Shown one piece after another: positions 1 through 8,227 of a DNA stretch of 23,919 nucleotides. Below the pieces are notes generated by a model, which was not told where the DNA came from, did no database searches, and saw only the letters and a list, made by a program, of their open reading frames with translations. Positions within the stretch are counted from its first letter, which is position 1. Each line of letters begins with the position of its first letter. This DNA comes from CAYXZL01 sp964469925 (GTDB taxonomy: Bacteria > Patescibacteriota > Gracilibacteria > Absconditabacterales > Absconditicoccaceae), in NCBI GenBank assembly GCA_964469925.1, contig CAYXZL010000017.1, positions 1 through 23,919 of the forward strand. Direction: 5' to 3'. The translations under genes were made by a program, and so were the position numbers.

Positions 1-710
1 GTCCGATACTAGTTTTGCTTTTTTGCAGGATTATTATCGGACTGGGTGCTGCAACCTAACGGGTTAAGCAAGCCGCCTGGGTAGTATAGTCGCAAGACCG
101 AAACTCAAAGGGATAGGCGGGGGAACACACAAGCAGTGGATTGTCTAGATTAATTGGATAATAAGCCAACAATCTTACCTGGGTTTGAAATCCTTAGAAT
201 TCTGGTGAAAGCCGGAAGTGTCTCGCTCTGCGAGAAACTGAGTGACAGGCGCTGCACGGTCGTCGTCAGCTCGTGCCGCAAGGTGTCCAGTTAAGTCTGG
301 TAACGAGCGCAACCCTTGTCCTATGTTAGAATGTCATAGGAGACTGCCTAGGCAACTAGGAGGAAGGAGAGGATGACGTCAGATCATCATGGCCCTTATA
401 CCCAGGGCTTCATAGACAATACAATGGGTGCTACAATGAGAAGCGAAATCGTGAGGTGGAGCAAATCTCGAAAAGCATCCTCAGTTCGGATTGTAGTCTG
501 GAACTCGACTACATGAAGCCGGAATTGCTAGTAATGGTGAATCAGAATGTCACCGTGAATGAGTCCCTGTTCCTTGCACTCACCGCCCGTCAAACCATGG
601 GAGTGGGAGCTTTCTGAAGCTGCGATCACGCATTGAGGAAAGATACCATGACTGGGGTTAAGTCGTAACAAGGTATCCCTACGGGAACGTGGGGATAGAC
701 CATTATCCTA
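1..710 (+). rRNA. rrs: 16S ribosomal RNA, 3' portion (5' end outside window)
   Basis: Recognised from universal 16S blocks in order: the ~900 region (101-120), GCAACGAGCGCAACCC-like (303-316), GGATGACGTCA (371-381), CACCGCCCGTC (580-590) and AAGTCGTAACAAGGTA (660-675). The window starts at about E. coli position 820. Helix 45 is clear: TATCCCTACG (674-683), a GGAA loop (684-687) and CGTGGGGATA (688-697) pair perfectly over 10 bp. The 3' end is placed 13 nt after helix 45 by analogy with E. coli. That tail reads GACCATTATCCTA, where E. coli has GATCACCTCCTTA, so the CCTCC anti-Shine-Dalgarno core is not present. Several positions in normally invariant blocks differ (see findings). No 23S, 5S or tRNA follows before the next gene, which lies on the opposite strand. 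Confidence 0.97.
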
Positions 711-833
711 AATCAATCTTTTGCAAATAGACGTTTGAGTCTTACAACTTTGTCTCTCGTTAATTGTAGTGCTGATAATTTTTTTTGCATAAATGATAAG
801 AAGGGACTTTGTGAGTGGTTCTTTTTTTGTTTT
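711..833. other. Spacer downstream of 16S rRNA
   Basis: T-rich sequence between the 16S 3' end and the convergent PrsW-like gene. No tRNA, 23S start, convincing hairpin terminator or open reading frame was found. T runs at 779-786 and 821-834 might contribute to transcription termination, but this is only a possibility. Confidence 0.5.
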
Positions 834-1643
834 TTATGTCGTAATGTACTGACTGTCGTTTTTGTAAAAGAAATATGATAAGAGTAAGTATAATCCGAGT
901 CCTATTGCGACAAATCCAATAGTACTAATTTTTTCATGTGTTATGTTGTATGTTGTGTGTATTACAATTGCTAGTGTTATACAGACTCCGAGTAGCCGTT
1001 TTTGATACTTTAATTTTTTTACTATGCTGCTTGCAATTATGCATGTAAGTAGTGCATGGATTATGTACATCGGCGTTCTTGTTAGTGCATTGTTCGTAGT
1101 GTTGAGCCCTATGAGAATGTTTTCTCGAAAACTAAATCATAAAGCGGTTAATAGTCCAAAGACTATAATGTCTTGTGTAGCTATATAGTAGTGATTATAG
1201 TTTTTGTACGATATGCACCGTTTTATTAGCTCTTCAGCAAATGCAGCAATAAAAAAAAACATACTTGCTCATTGCCAATTAGTGTTTTTCCCTATGGTTA
1301 CTCAGATACTCACTATTAATAAAAAATATCCGATGGATATGTTTCCTCGATGTTTGCGGTCTGATTTTGTTTTTCGTATTGTTCGTGCTAGACTTGTTAT
1401 GTAGGTTATGAACACAATTATACTTGTGGTATTTACTTCTTGGGTTAGCACGAGGTCTGGTGTGTGTACTTGTTTTGTTAGGAAAGGATATACTGCTAAT
1501 GCCGTAACTCCTGTGGCACTGTATATGATTGTTTGTACTATTATTTTTTTTCTGTATCTGAATATTTGTAGTACGTTGTTGCTGATCCGTAACCAAATAT
1601 TGAGTAGCACTATGTTGATTATGATGATTTGTCGTATGGGCAT
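834..1643 (-). CDS. PrsW-family intramembrane metalloprotease (read with UGA=Gly)
   Basis: A 269-residue, strongly hydrophobic polytopic protein ending in TAA. In-frame UGA codons at 1302-1304, 1269-1271 and 1137-1139 split it under the standard code; read as Gly it is one continuous frame. The second half carries the PrsW/CPBP-like motifs in order: AEELIK (the EExxK catalytic motif), GFSFxEN (the GFxxxEN motif), MYIIHALLT (membrane His) and HTTYN (final His/Asn). The family cleaves membrane proteins such as anti-sigma factors; the substrate here is unknown. The residue just after EELIK is a CGG codon (1218-1220), at a position usually aromatic in the family, which fits Trp rather than Arg. 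The start is the only ATG after the upstream in-frame TAG at 1671-1673. It is divergent from prmC and convergent with 16S. Confidence 0.75.
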
Positions 1644-1755
1644 ATTTTTTCCTTTGCTTGTTAATTTCCTCTATATTCTTTAATGTTATATATAGTTTGT
1701 TGCTTTCTCAAAGCTTTTTGTTTTCGTTACTTTATTTAGTTGACAGTTTTGGTCT

Positions 1756-2631
1756 ATGACATCAATAAGTTCATCTGATGCTTTGTCCTATTGTGATGAT
1801 TATTATGCATGATCGTCTATTTTGAGTTTTTTGTTAGGTGTTTCTAGACAAGAGCTTATTCTTGGTTCAGAGCTTTTTCTTACACCTTCTCTCTATCAAC
1901 GTTTTGAAGAGTTGTATACTCTTTATGCACATAGTCATAAGCCTTTAGCTTACATTTTGTGATGCGAAGAGTTTGCTTGACGTAATTTTATGGTTAATCA
2001 GTCTGTTCTGATTCCAAGACCTGAGAGTGAATACTTTCTTGAAACTGTATCTTCTTTTTTTCACAATCATACTCTTGTTAAGAGTGCGATGTTGGTAGAC
2101 TTGGGTACGGGAAGTTGATGTTTGGGTATTAGCCTTGTTAGTTTACTTGACTCTTATTTTCATGTTTGTTATTTAGTAGATATTTCCGTTGAGGCATTGG
2201 AAGTTGCTCAGTGGAATGCTTCGCATCTTCTCTCTTCTCATCAACAAAATAAAGTTTGTTGTATCCAGTCTGATCTTTTGGCTTTTCTTCTTTCTGAACC
2301 GCTATCACCAACTTTTGACTGTGTTGTTATTGTTGCTAACCTGCCTTATGTGCCTCTATGATTTTCTGGTTTGGAAAAGCCTGTTGAGCAATGGGAGCCT
2401 GCTCTTGCCTTGTTTTCTGGTGAGGATTGATTGTTGCACTACAAACGTTTGATGGCTGATCTTAGTCGTTTACAAGAGAATCATTATTTTTCTTGTGGGT
2501 CCGTGGTTTTTATGGAGATGATGAGAGACCAATATAGTTGTTTATCTTCTGAGTATTATTTTCTGTGACAGTGGTGTTCGTATCCTACTTTCCATGATAA
2601 TATTGTTATTGGGATGCTGGTGCTTGGCTAG
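1756..2631 (+). CDS. prmC: Release factor glutamine methyltransferase PrmC/HemK
   Basis: A 291-residue SAM-dependent methyltransferase that modifies the Gln of the GGQ motif in peptide release factors. Visible features are the N-terminal helical domain, then PLAYILGCEEFAG with IPRPESE (the PrmC linker signature), the SAM-binding DLGTGSGCLGI (about residues 115-125), and the catalytic loop as ANLPYVPL where most homologues have NPPY. EQWEPALALFSGEDGL then follows, matching the conserved EPxxAL-GxDGL segment. Several of these glycines are UGA, including one in DLGTGSG (2116-2118). It ends in TAG. The start ATG has no Shine-Dalgarno sequence upstream. Because UGA is a sense codon here, RF2 is expected to be absent and RF1 to be the main substrate; that is inference. 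The tail overlaps the convergent RNHCP gene by 26 bp. Confidence 0.93.
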
Positions 2632-2929
2632 TTTGTATGTTTTTTGTTTGTTTGATCAATTCTCCTATTTCATCATCATCGGCTGTTTTGTTTCGATGTG
2701 TTTTTTTGCATTTTGTACATTGGAATAATATTTTTGTCTGACCGTTTTTTATTTCGTAGCTGATCACTTTCATGATTCAGTGACATTGTGATTTTCTGTC
2801 TCAAGGTGTTATATCGTCGATATGAAGAGACGTGAAGCAATGTGGACAATGGTTTCTACATGTTTTTTTTGCTGCTTGTACCGTCTTTCTGCACGCTATA
2901 CATGTAAATGATTCATTGATTTTTTTCAT
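2606..2929 (-). CDS. RNHCP-domain zinc-ribbon protein
   Basis: A 107-residue protein matching the RNHCP domain family. It contains FTCIACRKTV, then TCRNHCPHCFTSLHIDD followed by TPGDR, then a CHGIM segment and a second CxxC (CTKC) close to a C-terminal NKTADDD. The paired CxxC motifs suggest zinc binding. The family is small and has no established function that I know of. Two UGA glycines lie inside: the Gly of PGDR (2801-2803) and the Gly of CHGIM (2777-2779). Start ATG at 2929; it ends in TAA. Its 5' end overlaps the end of the upstream acyltransferase-like gene by 34 nt in another frame, suggesting co-transcription. Its 3' end overlaps prmC tail to tail. Confidence 0.85.
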
Positions 2930-3867
2930 CCTGTTTGGATAGTGTTTATAAATTTTTGTGCCTTGGTGCCTGTGCAGATAATACATGCGGCTATTAGAAT
3001 CACTGTTATTATCAGTGCAGTTGTTCGTTGTATTGTTTGGATGTAATGATCGAGTATTTTTATTATTCCAATGTGGATAATGTAGATTAATAATGAGAAT
3101 TTGCCTATATTAGTCAGTCGTTTTGTTATTCTCTTTGAAGGTCGTCTTTGTGCAACGTTGTGTGATACCCAATAGATCAGGCATGTATGGAATAAGGGAA
3201 TCATGATGTTTGTGTGTGATGTTTTGGTAAGGTATCGTGTGATCACTATTGTTGTAATAATGAGTAGATACTTTCTGTATCTGGTTGTTCGTAACTTAGT
3301 GGAGATGTTTTCTCGTTTGTAGTGTGCCCCTATTAGGGTTCCTAATATACCGTATAGTGTGAAGTTCATGGAGAAAATGTAGATTCCTAGCTGATCTATT
3401 GTTAGGAGCAGTGCGATTATGATTGCTATTGAGACAAGGGTCTTCTTTTGTGACTTTTTACTATATTTTCCTCGTATACTACCTATAAAGATCGTTAGAG
3501 AGATTGGTAGTAAAATCTCGAATGATGTTGTATTCTGTTGACCTGATATGATGGTTTCGATGATTGTTTGTCGTGTGTGGTTACTTTGTATGCCGATGAT
3601 GATGTTCGTTATGATGTAGATTGATAGTAGTTTGCTTATGATTGACCATTGTTTCTTCTTTTTTTCTAATAAAAACTGTCAGGTTATGATTCATGTAATA
3701 TACACAAATCCAATGGAAACTCGTGCGAGTGATAGTCAATGACTGATAGTGCTGTTGTGAAGATTGGCGAAAACATGGTACGATATCATTGCTATTACCA
3801 GCACTCCTCTGAATAGGTCATAACTTATTATTCTTGTCGTTTTGTTCATTGTTTCTGATAGTGGCAT
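2896..3867 (-). CDS. Polytopic membrane acyltransferase-like protein (acyltransferase 3 / DUF1624 type)
   Basis: A 323-residue integral membrane protein with about ten hydrophobic segments. The N-terminus, RIISYDLFRGVLVIAMISYH, matches the opening motif of acyltransferase-3/heparan-N-acetyltransferase-like proteins (basic-x-DxxRG followed by a membrane His). The C-terminus has FSLLIYIIHIGIIKIL, like the last helices of acyltransferase 3. Such proteins move acyl groups onto envelope sugars; the substrate is not predictable here. UGA occurs as Gly several times (for example 2926-2928 and 3682-3684). It ends in TAG. An alternative start is the ATG at 3849. It lies downstream of the ATP synthase operon terminator and overlaps the RNHCP gene. 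Confidence 0.65.
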
Positions 3868-3894
3868 GTAGAATGTTCTCTATTATAATTATAG

Positions 3895-3918
3895 AAAAAG
3901 GGTGGCTTGCTGCCATCC
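3895..3918 (-). terminator. Rho-independent terminator of the ATP synthase operon
   Basis: On the minus strand, GGATGGC, a 5-nt loop AGCAA, and GCCACCC form a 7-bp stem (one G-U pair) followed directly by TTTTT. It lies 84 bp past the atpA stop, separating the ATP synthase operon from the acyltransferase-like gene. This marks the operon end after alpha. Confidence 0.8.
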
Positions 3919-4001
3919 TTCTTATTGTTTTTTTGTTTATTATGTAAGAATTTCTCACATATCGTCTGTGAATGTGTTTGGAATTTATTATTTTGTCTCT
4001 T

Positions 4002-5516
4002 TTATGCAGCAGTTGCTTTGATTTCTTCTAGTGTTTCTTTTGACAGTTCATTGAAAGCATTTTCAATCGTTTCAGTTAGTTTTTTTTCTGTTTTGATACT
4101 GTCTACTATGGTCACGTATTTAGTTTCTAGTTTTTCTAGGAGCAACTTTTCGAATGGTCATATTTGTGCTAGTTGTAATTCGTCTAGATACCCTTTGGTA
4201 GCAGCATAGATGATTGCAGCCTGTTGGTAGAATGTCAGCGGTTTGTTCGCTTTCTGTTTAAGTATCTCCACTAACCTTTGACCCCTGGATAGTTTTTTTT
4301 GTGTTGCTGGATCTAGATCTGAAGCGAACTGAGCAAATGCTGCCAGCTCTCTATAGGTTGCTAAGTCTAATCTGAGTCATCATGATACTTTTTTCATTAA
4401 TCCCGTTTGTGCTGATCATCCTACGCGTGATACTGATGTACCGACATTTATGGCTGGTCTTACTCATGCGTTAAATAAATCTGTTTCTAGGAAAATCTGC
4501 CCATCAGTAATGGAAATGACGTTTGTTGATATATATGCTGATACGTCTCAGGCTTGTGTTTCTATGATAGGTAGTGCAGTCAAACTTCCTGATCCGTAAT
4601 TTTCATTGAGTTTAGCTGCTCTTTCAAGTAGTTTGCTGTGTTGGTAGAAAACATCTCCAGGGTATGCTTCTCTTCCAGGAGGTCTTTTTAGCAATAGAGA
4701 AATTTCTCTGTAGGAGACTGCGTGTTTTGACAAGTCGTCGTATACGATCAAGGCATCTTGACCATTGAGCATAAAATATTCACCCAGTGCACATCCCACA
4801 TAAGGTGCTAAGTACTGCATTACGGCTGGGTAATTTGCTGATGCGTTGACGATAATTGTATGGTCTAGTGCACCGTTTTCTTTGAGTGTTTCAACTATTC
4901 TCTTCACTTTTGATTCTTTTTGTCCTATCGCTACATAGATACATTTTACCCCCTCTTGTTTTTGGTTGATGATAGTGTCAATTGCAACAGATGTTTTACC
5001 CGTTTGCCTATCCCCAATAATCAACTCTCTTTGTCATCTACCGATAGGTACCATAGAGTCAATGGCTTTGATTCCTGTCTGTAGAGGTTGATGTACTGAT
5101 TTTCTTGTCATTACTCCTGACGCAACTCTCTCTACTGGATAGTATTCTTTGGGATTGATGGCTGGTCATCAATCAAGAATTTCTCCTATTCAGTTTAGGA
5201 CTCTTCCTAAGTATTCTGTACCTACTCCTACAGAGAATACTTTGTCGGTTTTGCTTACCGTGTCTCACTGTTTAATATTTTTGTATTCTCATAATATCAA
5301 TACTCATACTTGATCAGGCAGCAAGTCTAATACGAGTCCTTTGTTCCCATTTTCAAAAACAACTATTTCAGAAAACATTACTTTTTGCAAACCGGAAACT
5401 ATTGCTACTCCATCTTTTACCTCTAATACTTCTCCTTTATTGGTCAGTTCATCTGATATGGTTGTTTGTTCGATTTGTTGCTGAATTTTAGCTAGAATTT
5501 CTGTCGCTGAGGTCAT
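4002..5516 (-). CDS. atpA: F-type ATP synthase alpha subunit
   Basis: A 504-residue protein of the usual length. It has an N-terminal beta-barrel (GEVLEVKDGVAIVSGL), the Walker A GDRQTGKT at residues 168-175, YDDLSKHAVSYRE, LLLKRPPGREAYPGDVFY, and the arginine-finger segment VSRVGGSAQT near residue 364. Alpha binds ATP without catalysis and forms the hexamer with beta. Several glycines are UGA, for example in the ETQAGDVSAY region and in SRVGGSAQ. Conserved arginines use AGA, AGG or CGC, never CGA/CGG. It ends in TAA; the next element is the terminator, not gamma. It starts 45 bp after atpH ends. Confidence 0.97.
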
Positions 5517-5561
5517 GGCTACTGTATTGGTTACAAAGAGTAAAATTTTATCTTTTGTGTT

Positions 5562-5990
5562 TTATTGTAATAGCTTTTCTATGTCTGTATCTGCTTCTCT
5601 TTTGTATATTTTCCCTTGTGTTTTGATTGTTATCCCTGTTTGTGTTGTTACTGTTCTGTTTACTACTTTATAAGTATGTGCCAGGCTTTCTTGTTTTATT
5701 GATTGTGGTGCGATTATTTCTACTGTTGGGTCGTAGTGTTCTTTTATATCTTGTATGATATGGTATAACGTTTGTATCGCGTGTTTGTTGTATTGTTTTG
5801 TTTCTGTTAGCATGCGTATGAGTTCATATGTGACTGGACTTTCGTTTTGTATGATTGTTATTACTTCGTTTTGAAGTAGTTTTTCTCCATACTTTCTGTG
5901 GAGATTTTTTAACACCTTTATCGCTGTCCAGTATTCTGGTATACAATCTGGGTTCTCTTTGAGTATGGATTCTCGTGGATTGGTTTTCAT
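5562..5990 (-). CDS. atpH: F-type ATP synthase delta subunit (OSCP-like)
   Basis: A 142-residue protein in the atpH position between b and alpha. Sequence similarity is weak, as is usual for delta. The predicted N-terminal helical part (EYWTAIKVLKNLHRKYGEKLL) and the C-terminal TTQTGITIKTQGKIYKREAD followed by DIEKLL resemble the delta C-terminal strand and helix. It is about 35 residues shorter than typical delta. The role is to connect the peripheral stalk (b) to the top of alpha. It ends in TAA and starts 30 bp after atpF. The assignment rests mainly on gene order plus the C-terminal pattern. Confidence 0.75.
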   Translation of the reverse strand: MKTNPRESILKENPDCIPEYWTAIKVLKNLHRKYGEKLLQNEVITIIQNESPVTYELIRMLTETKQYNKHAIQTLYHIIQDIKEHYDPTVEIIAPQSIKQESLAHTYKVVNRTVTTQTGITIKTQGKIYKREADTDIEKLLQ

Positions 5991-6020
5991 TTCCTGTCTT
6001 TGTTGATTATATCAAAAACC

Positions 6021-6497
6021 TTATTGTTTGGTGGCCTCTTGAATGAGTGTGTTGATGTAGTCTTGCTGTAGAACTTTGTCGGTCTTGAGTAATTTCTTTA
6101 CAACAATTTCTGTGGTTTTTTTGATTCCTTGTTCGAAATTTGCATTGAGTTCTGATTCAATTTTTTGTGCATCATGCTTTGCTTTTAGTATGATGTCTTC
6201 TGCTTTTTTATGAGCATTTTCTAGTATTTCTTTTTGTTGGTTTTCCGCTACGGCTCCTGCGTCTGCTATTATACTATTTTTTTTGGTTACCGCCTCTTGA
6301 AGAATTTTTTGTGTGTCATGCTCTGCTTTTTGTAGCATGTCGTGATATTCTTGATCTGCGTTTTCTAATTTTTTGGTAAGTGACCTTTTTTCTTCGATTG
6401 CTTCAATCATCGGTTTTGCCAAGAATTTTTTGTATAGTCGAAATAGTATTCAGAAGTTGATTACTTGTGCGATAAACATATCTAATTTAAACTCCAT
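6021..6497 (-). CDS. atpF: F-type ATP synthase b subunit
   Basis: A 158-residue protein with one N-terminal membrane segment (MEFKLDMFIAQVINFGILF), then a LYKKFLAKPMIEAIEEK segment, and a long charged coiled coil typical of the peripheral stalk. The start at 6497 is chosen because the membrane segment is only recovered by reading UGA at 6450-6452 as Gly; a start at the internal TTG 6422 would lose it. The residue after NFGILF is a CGA codon (6438-6440), where b subunits commonly have Trp (FxILxWLLKKFLxKP). It ends in TAA and lies 35 bp after atpE. Confidence 0.92.
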
Positions 6498-6532
6498 TGT
6501 GTGTATTTATCAAACGATAAAGCCTCTGGTAT

Positions 6533-6985
6533 CTAACTTAATAATTGTAGGGCAATAATGAGACCATAAATTGCAGATGATTCAACTAGAGCCAAGAACA
6601 ATATCATAAATGTTAATATTTTCCCTTTTGATTCTGGATTCCTCAAAACAGACTCCATCGCACCTGCACACAGTAGTCATTCTCCAATACCAACGCCTAA
6701 ACCGGCGAATCAAACACCGGCTCAAGCTGCTATTGCTTTGTAGCCCATTGTTGCTATGAGTGACGGATCAATATTGATGATTTGTAAGGCTATAATAAGC
6801 CCATAAATCGCTGCCGATTCTACTAGTGCTATTCCTAATATAGTTAATACGAGAAATGATCAGGACATTTTCGGATTTTTCCCAATTACTTCTATCGACT
6901 TTTGTGCTAGAATACCTTCTCATACTCCAACTCCTAAACCAGCCAAACCAACGGCTAAACCAGCTCCAATGTACAATAGTTCCAT
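6533..6985 (-). CDS. atpE: F-type ATP synthase c subunit, fused tandem duplicate with four membrane helices
   Basis: A 150-residue protein made of two c-type hairpins in one chain. Hairpin 1 has the Gly-rich helix AVGLAGLGVGVGEGI and VESAAIYGLIIALQ; hairpin 2 has AGLGVGIGEGL and VESSAIYGLIIALQ. The ion-binding glutamates are E56 and E135, both followed by Ser. A second glutamate lies in the first helix of each hairpin (E23, E102), exactly 33 residues earlier, as in the Na+-type rotor site. Normal F-type c subunits are single hairpins of about 75-90 residues; covalent duplication is typical of V-type proteolipids. Many glycines are UGA, including the Gly of GVGEG. It ends in TAG and lies 43 bp after atpB. 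Confidence 0.95.
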
Positions 6986-7028
6986 GATGTGTTGTTTAAA
7001 TAACATAAAATAAAGTTATGTTTACGTT

Positions 7029-7895
7029 TTATTCTTCTTCACCTTGTGCCATTTTGATAAATATTCCTACCAACAATGGGAACACAAAGGCTTGTATTAG
7101 TGCTACCAATAATCCTTGGATGTAGACAATGAGTGTTGCTACGATAGGAAGATCTATATTGAACAGGTTTTGTGAAGCAGATACCAATCCTCACACTAAC
7201 ATTGCTAGTAGTATTGGTCCGGATGTCATATTTCAAGCCAGTCTTGCTGCGAGTGACAATACTTTTGCGAAGAGTCCTACAATATCTAAAAGCCCAATAA
7301 ATAATGATATTCCTATGTCAAAAGCCTTTACAAGGATTTTTAGTGGATAATAGACTAATAAGGGCAGCTTCCCTCTTTCTACTGTTAAAATATTCTTTCA
7401 TCGTATAGGGACATACTCATTGAGTTGTTTAAACAAACCTCATAGACTTTTATGTTGTACTATTAACATGATAATGACGGCAATTGATGATAGTGCGGCT
7501 GTAAAGTTGATGTTTGAGGTAGGGATACTAAACCATTCTTCTAGTTGTGGTAATGGTAGTTTCGCAAAATCTATTAACAAACCTAACAGGTTACTAATTA
7601 GAATGATAAAAAACAATACTACTACATAGGTTTTTATTCCTTTTTTCTCTTTCTCCCCCATAATTTCTTCGAAGAACTCATATATCTTTTCTGTTACCAA
7701 TTCTAGTACCATGGAGAATCCGCTTTTTGGGAAAATTTTGTATACCGCGATAAGCATTATTATGATGGCTATTTGTAGTGCGATGCCATTAGAAATGGGC
7801 GAGCTGTTATACCAAAAACTTAACCAATTTGTCCATATGGTGTTTATGACTTGCGGGATGACATTGTGAGTAAGAGTAAACAATTGTTCTTCCAT
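7029..7895 (-). CDS. atpB: F-type ATP synthase a subunit
   Basis: A 288-residue polytopic membrane protein. SNLLGLLIDF, LSLAARLAGNMTSGPILLAML (with the essential helix-4 Arg in AARLAGN, coded AGA) and a final hydrophobic QGLLVALIQAFVFPLLVGIF are the a-subunit landmarks. It forms the ion half-channels facing the c ring. UGA glycines at 7440-7442, 7398-7400, 7233-7235 and 7191-7193 split it under the standard code. One CGA codon (7401-7403) lies in EYVPIxGKNI, at a non-diagnostic position. It ends in TAA. The start is the only ATG after an in-frame TAG at 7905-7907. It is first in the operon. Confidence 0.95.
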
Positions 7896-8227
7896 CGTTT
7901 TTCCCTATCAAAAAAAATCAAAAACCAAGGAGTAAGTGGTCGATTCATTTGTTTGGTCCGGATTCCCTATAAATACAAGGTGGGAGCTCGATTTGGCTGG
8001 GCCAAATATACCGTCTTCCATATGCTGTTTTGAGGAAAATCGGATCAAGGGAACCACTAGACCCCTTAGTCGTGCTTCTACGATATTCTTCGTTTCATTT
8101 ATTGCAAGAGAATGTAAGAATATATTTATATTTCTTTGTCTACTTTACATTTTCTTTCTACTGTATAATTTGCATTTTTTTTGTGCATGTTCTATACTTT
8201 GTTTGTGTTTACTCTTTTCCTTTTTTG
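7896..8227. other. Divergent intergenic region between the atp operon and the 8228 gene
   Basis: 332 bp with no supportable gene on either strand. It should contain the atp operon promoter on the minus strand, but no convincing -35/-10 pair was found there; AT-rich TATATT-like elements occur near 8005-8010 and 8120-8131. The right part holds a plausible plus-strand promoter (8170-8198), listed separately. Confidence 0.6.
8170..8198 (+). promoter_or_regulatory. Putative sigma-70-type promoter for the 8228 gene
   Basis: TTGCAT (8170-8175), 17 nt, TATACT (8193-8198), about 30 bp before the ATG. A second -10-like TATAAT lies at 8164-8169. The same TATACT hexamer occurs before the giant gene (16831) and at 15267. 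Assigned by pattern only. Confidence 0.4.

Noticed and set aside
6533..6985. Two separate atpE genes in tandem
   Set aside because: The frame is continuous through the junction (NIDPSLIATMGYKAIAAG) with no stop codon, so it is a single fused protein.
7905..8021. Minus-strand 38-codon frame upstream of atpB (starting MEDGIFG)
   Set aside because: Short, no recognisable motif, and ends at an in-frame TAG just before atpB; more likely leader DNA than a gene.
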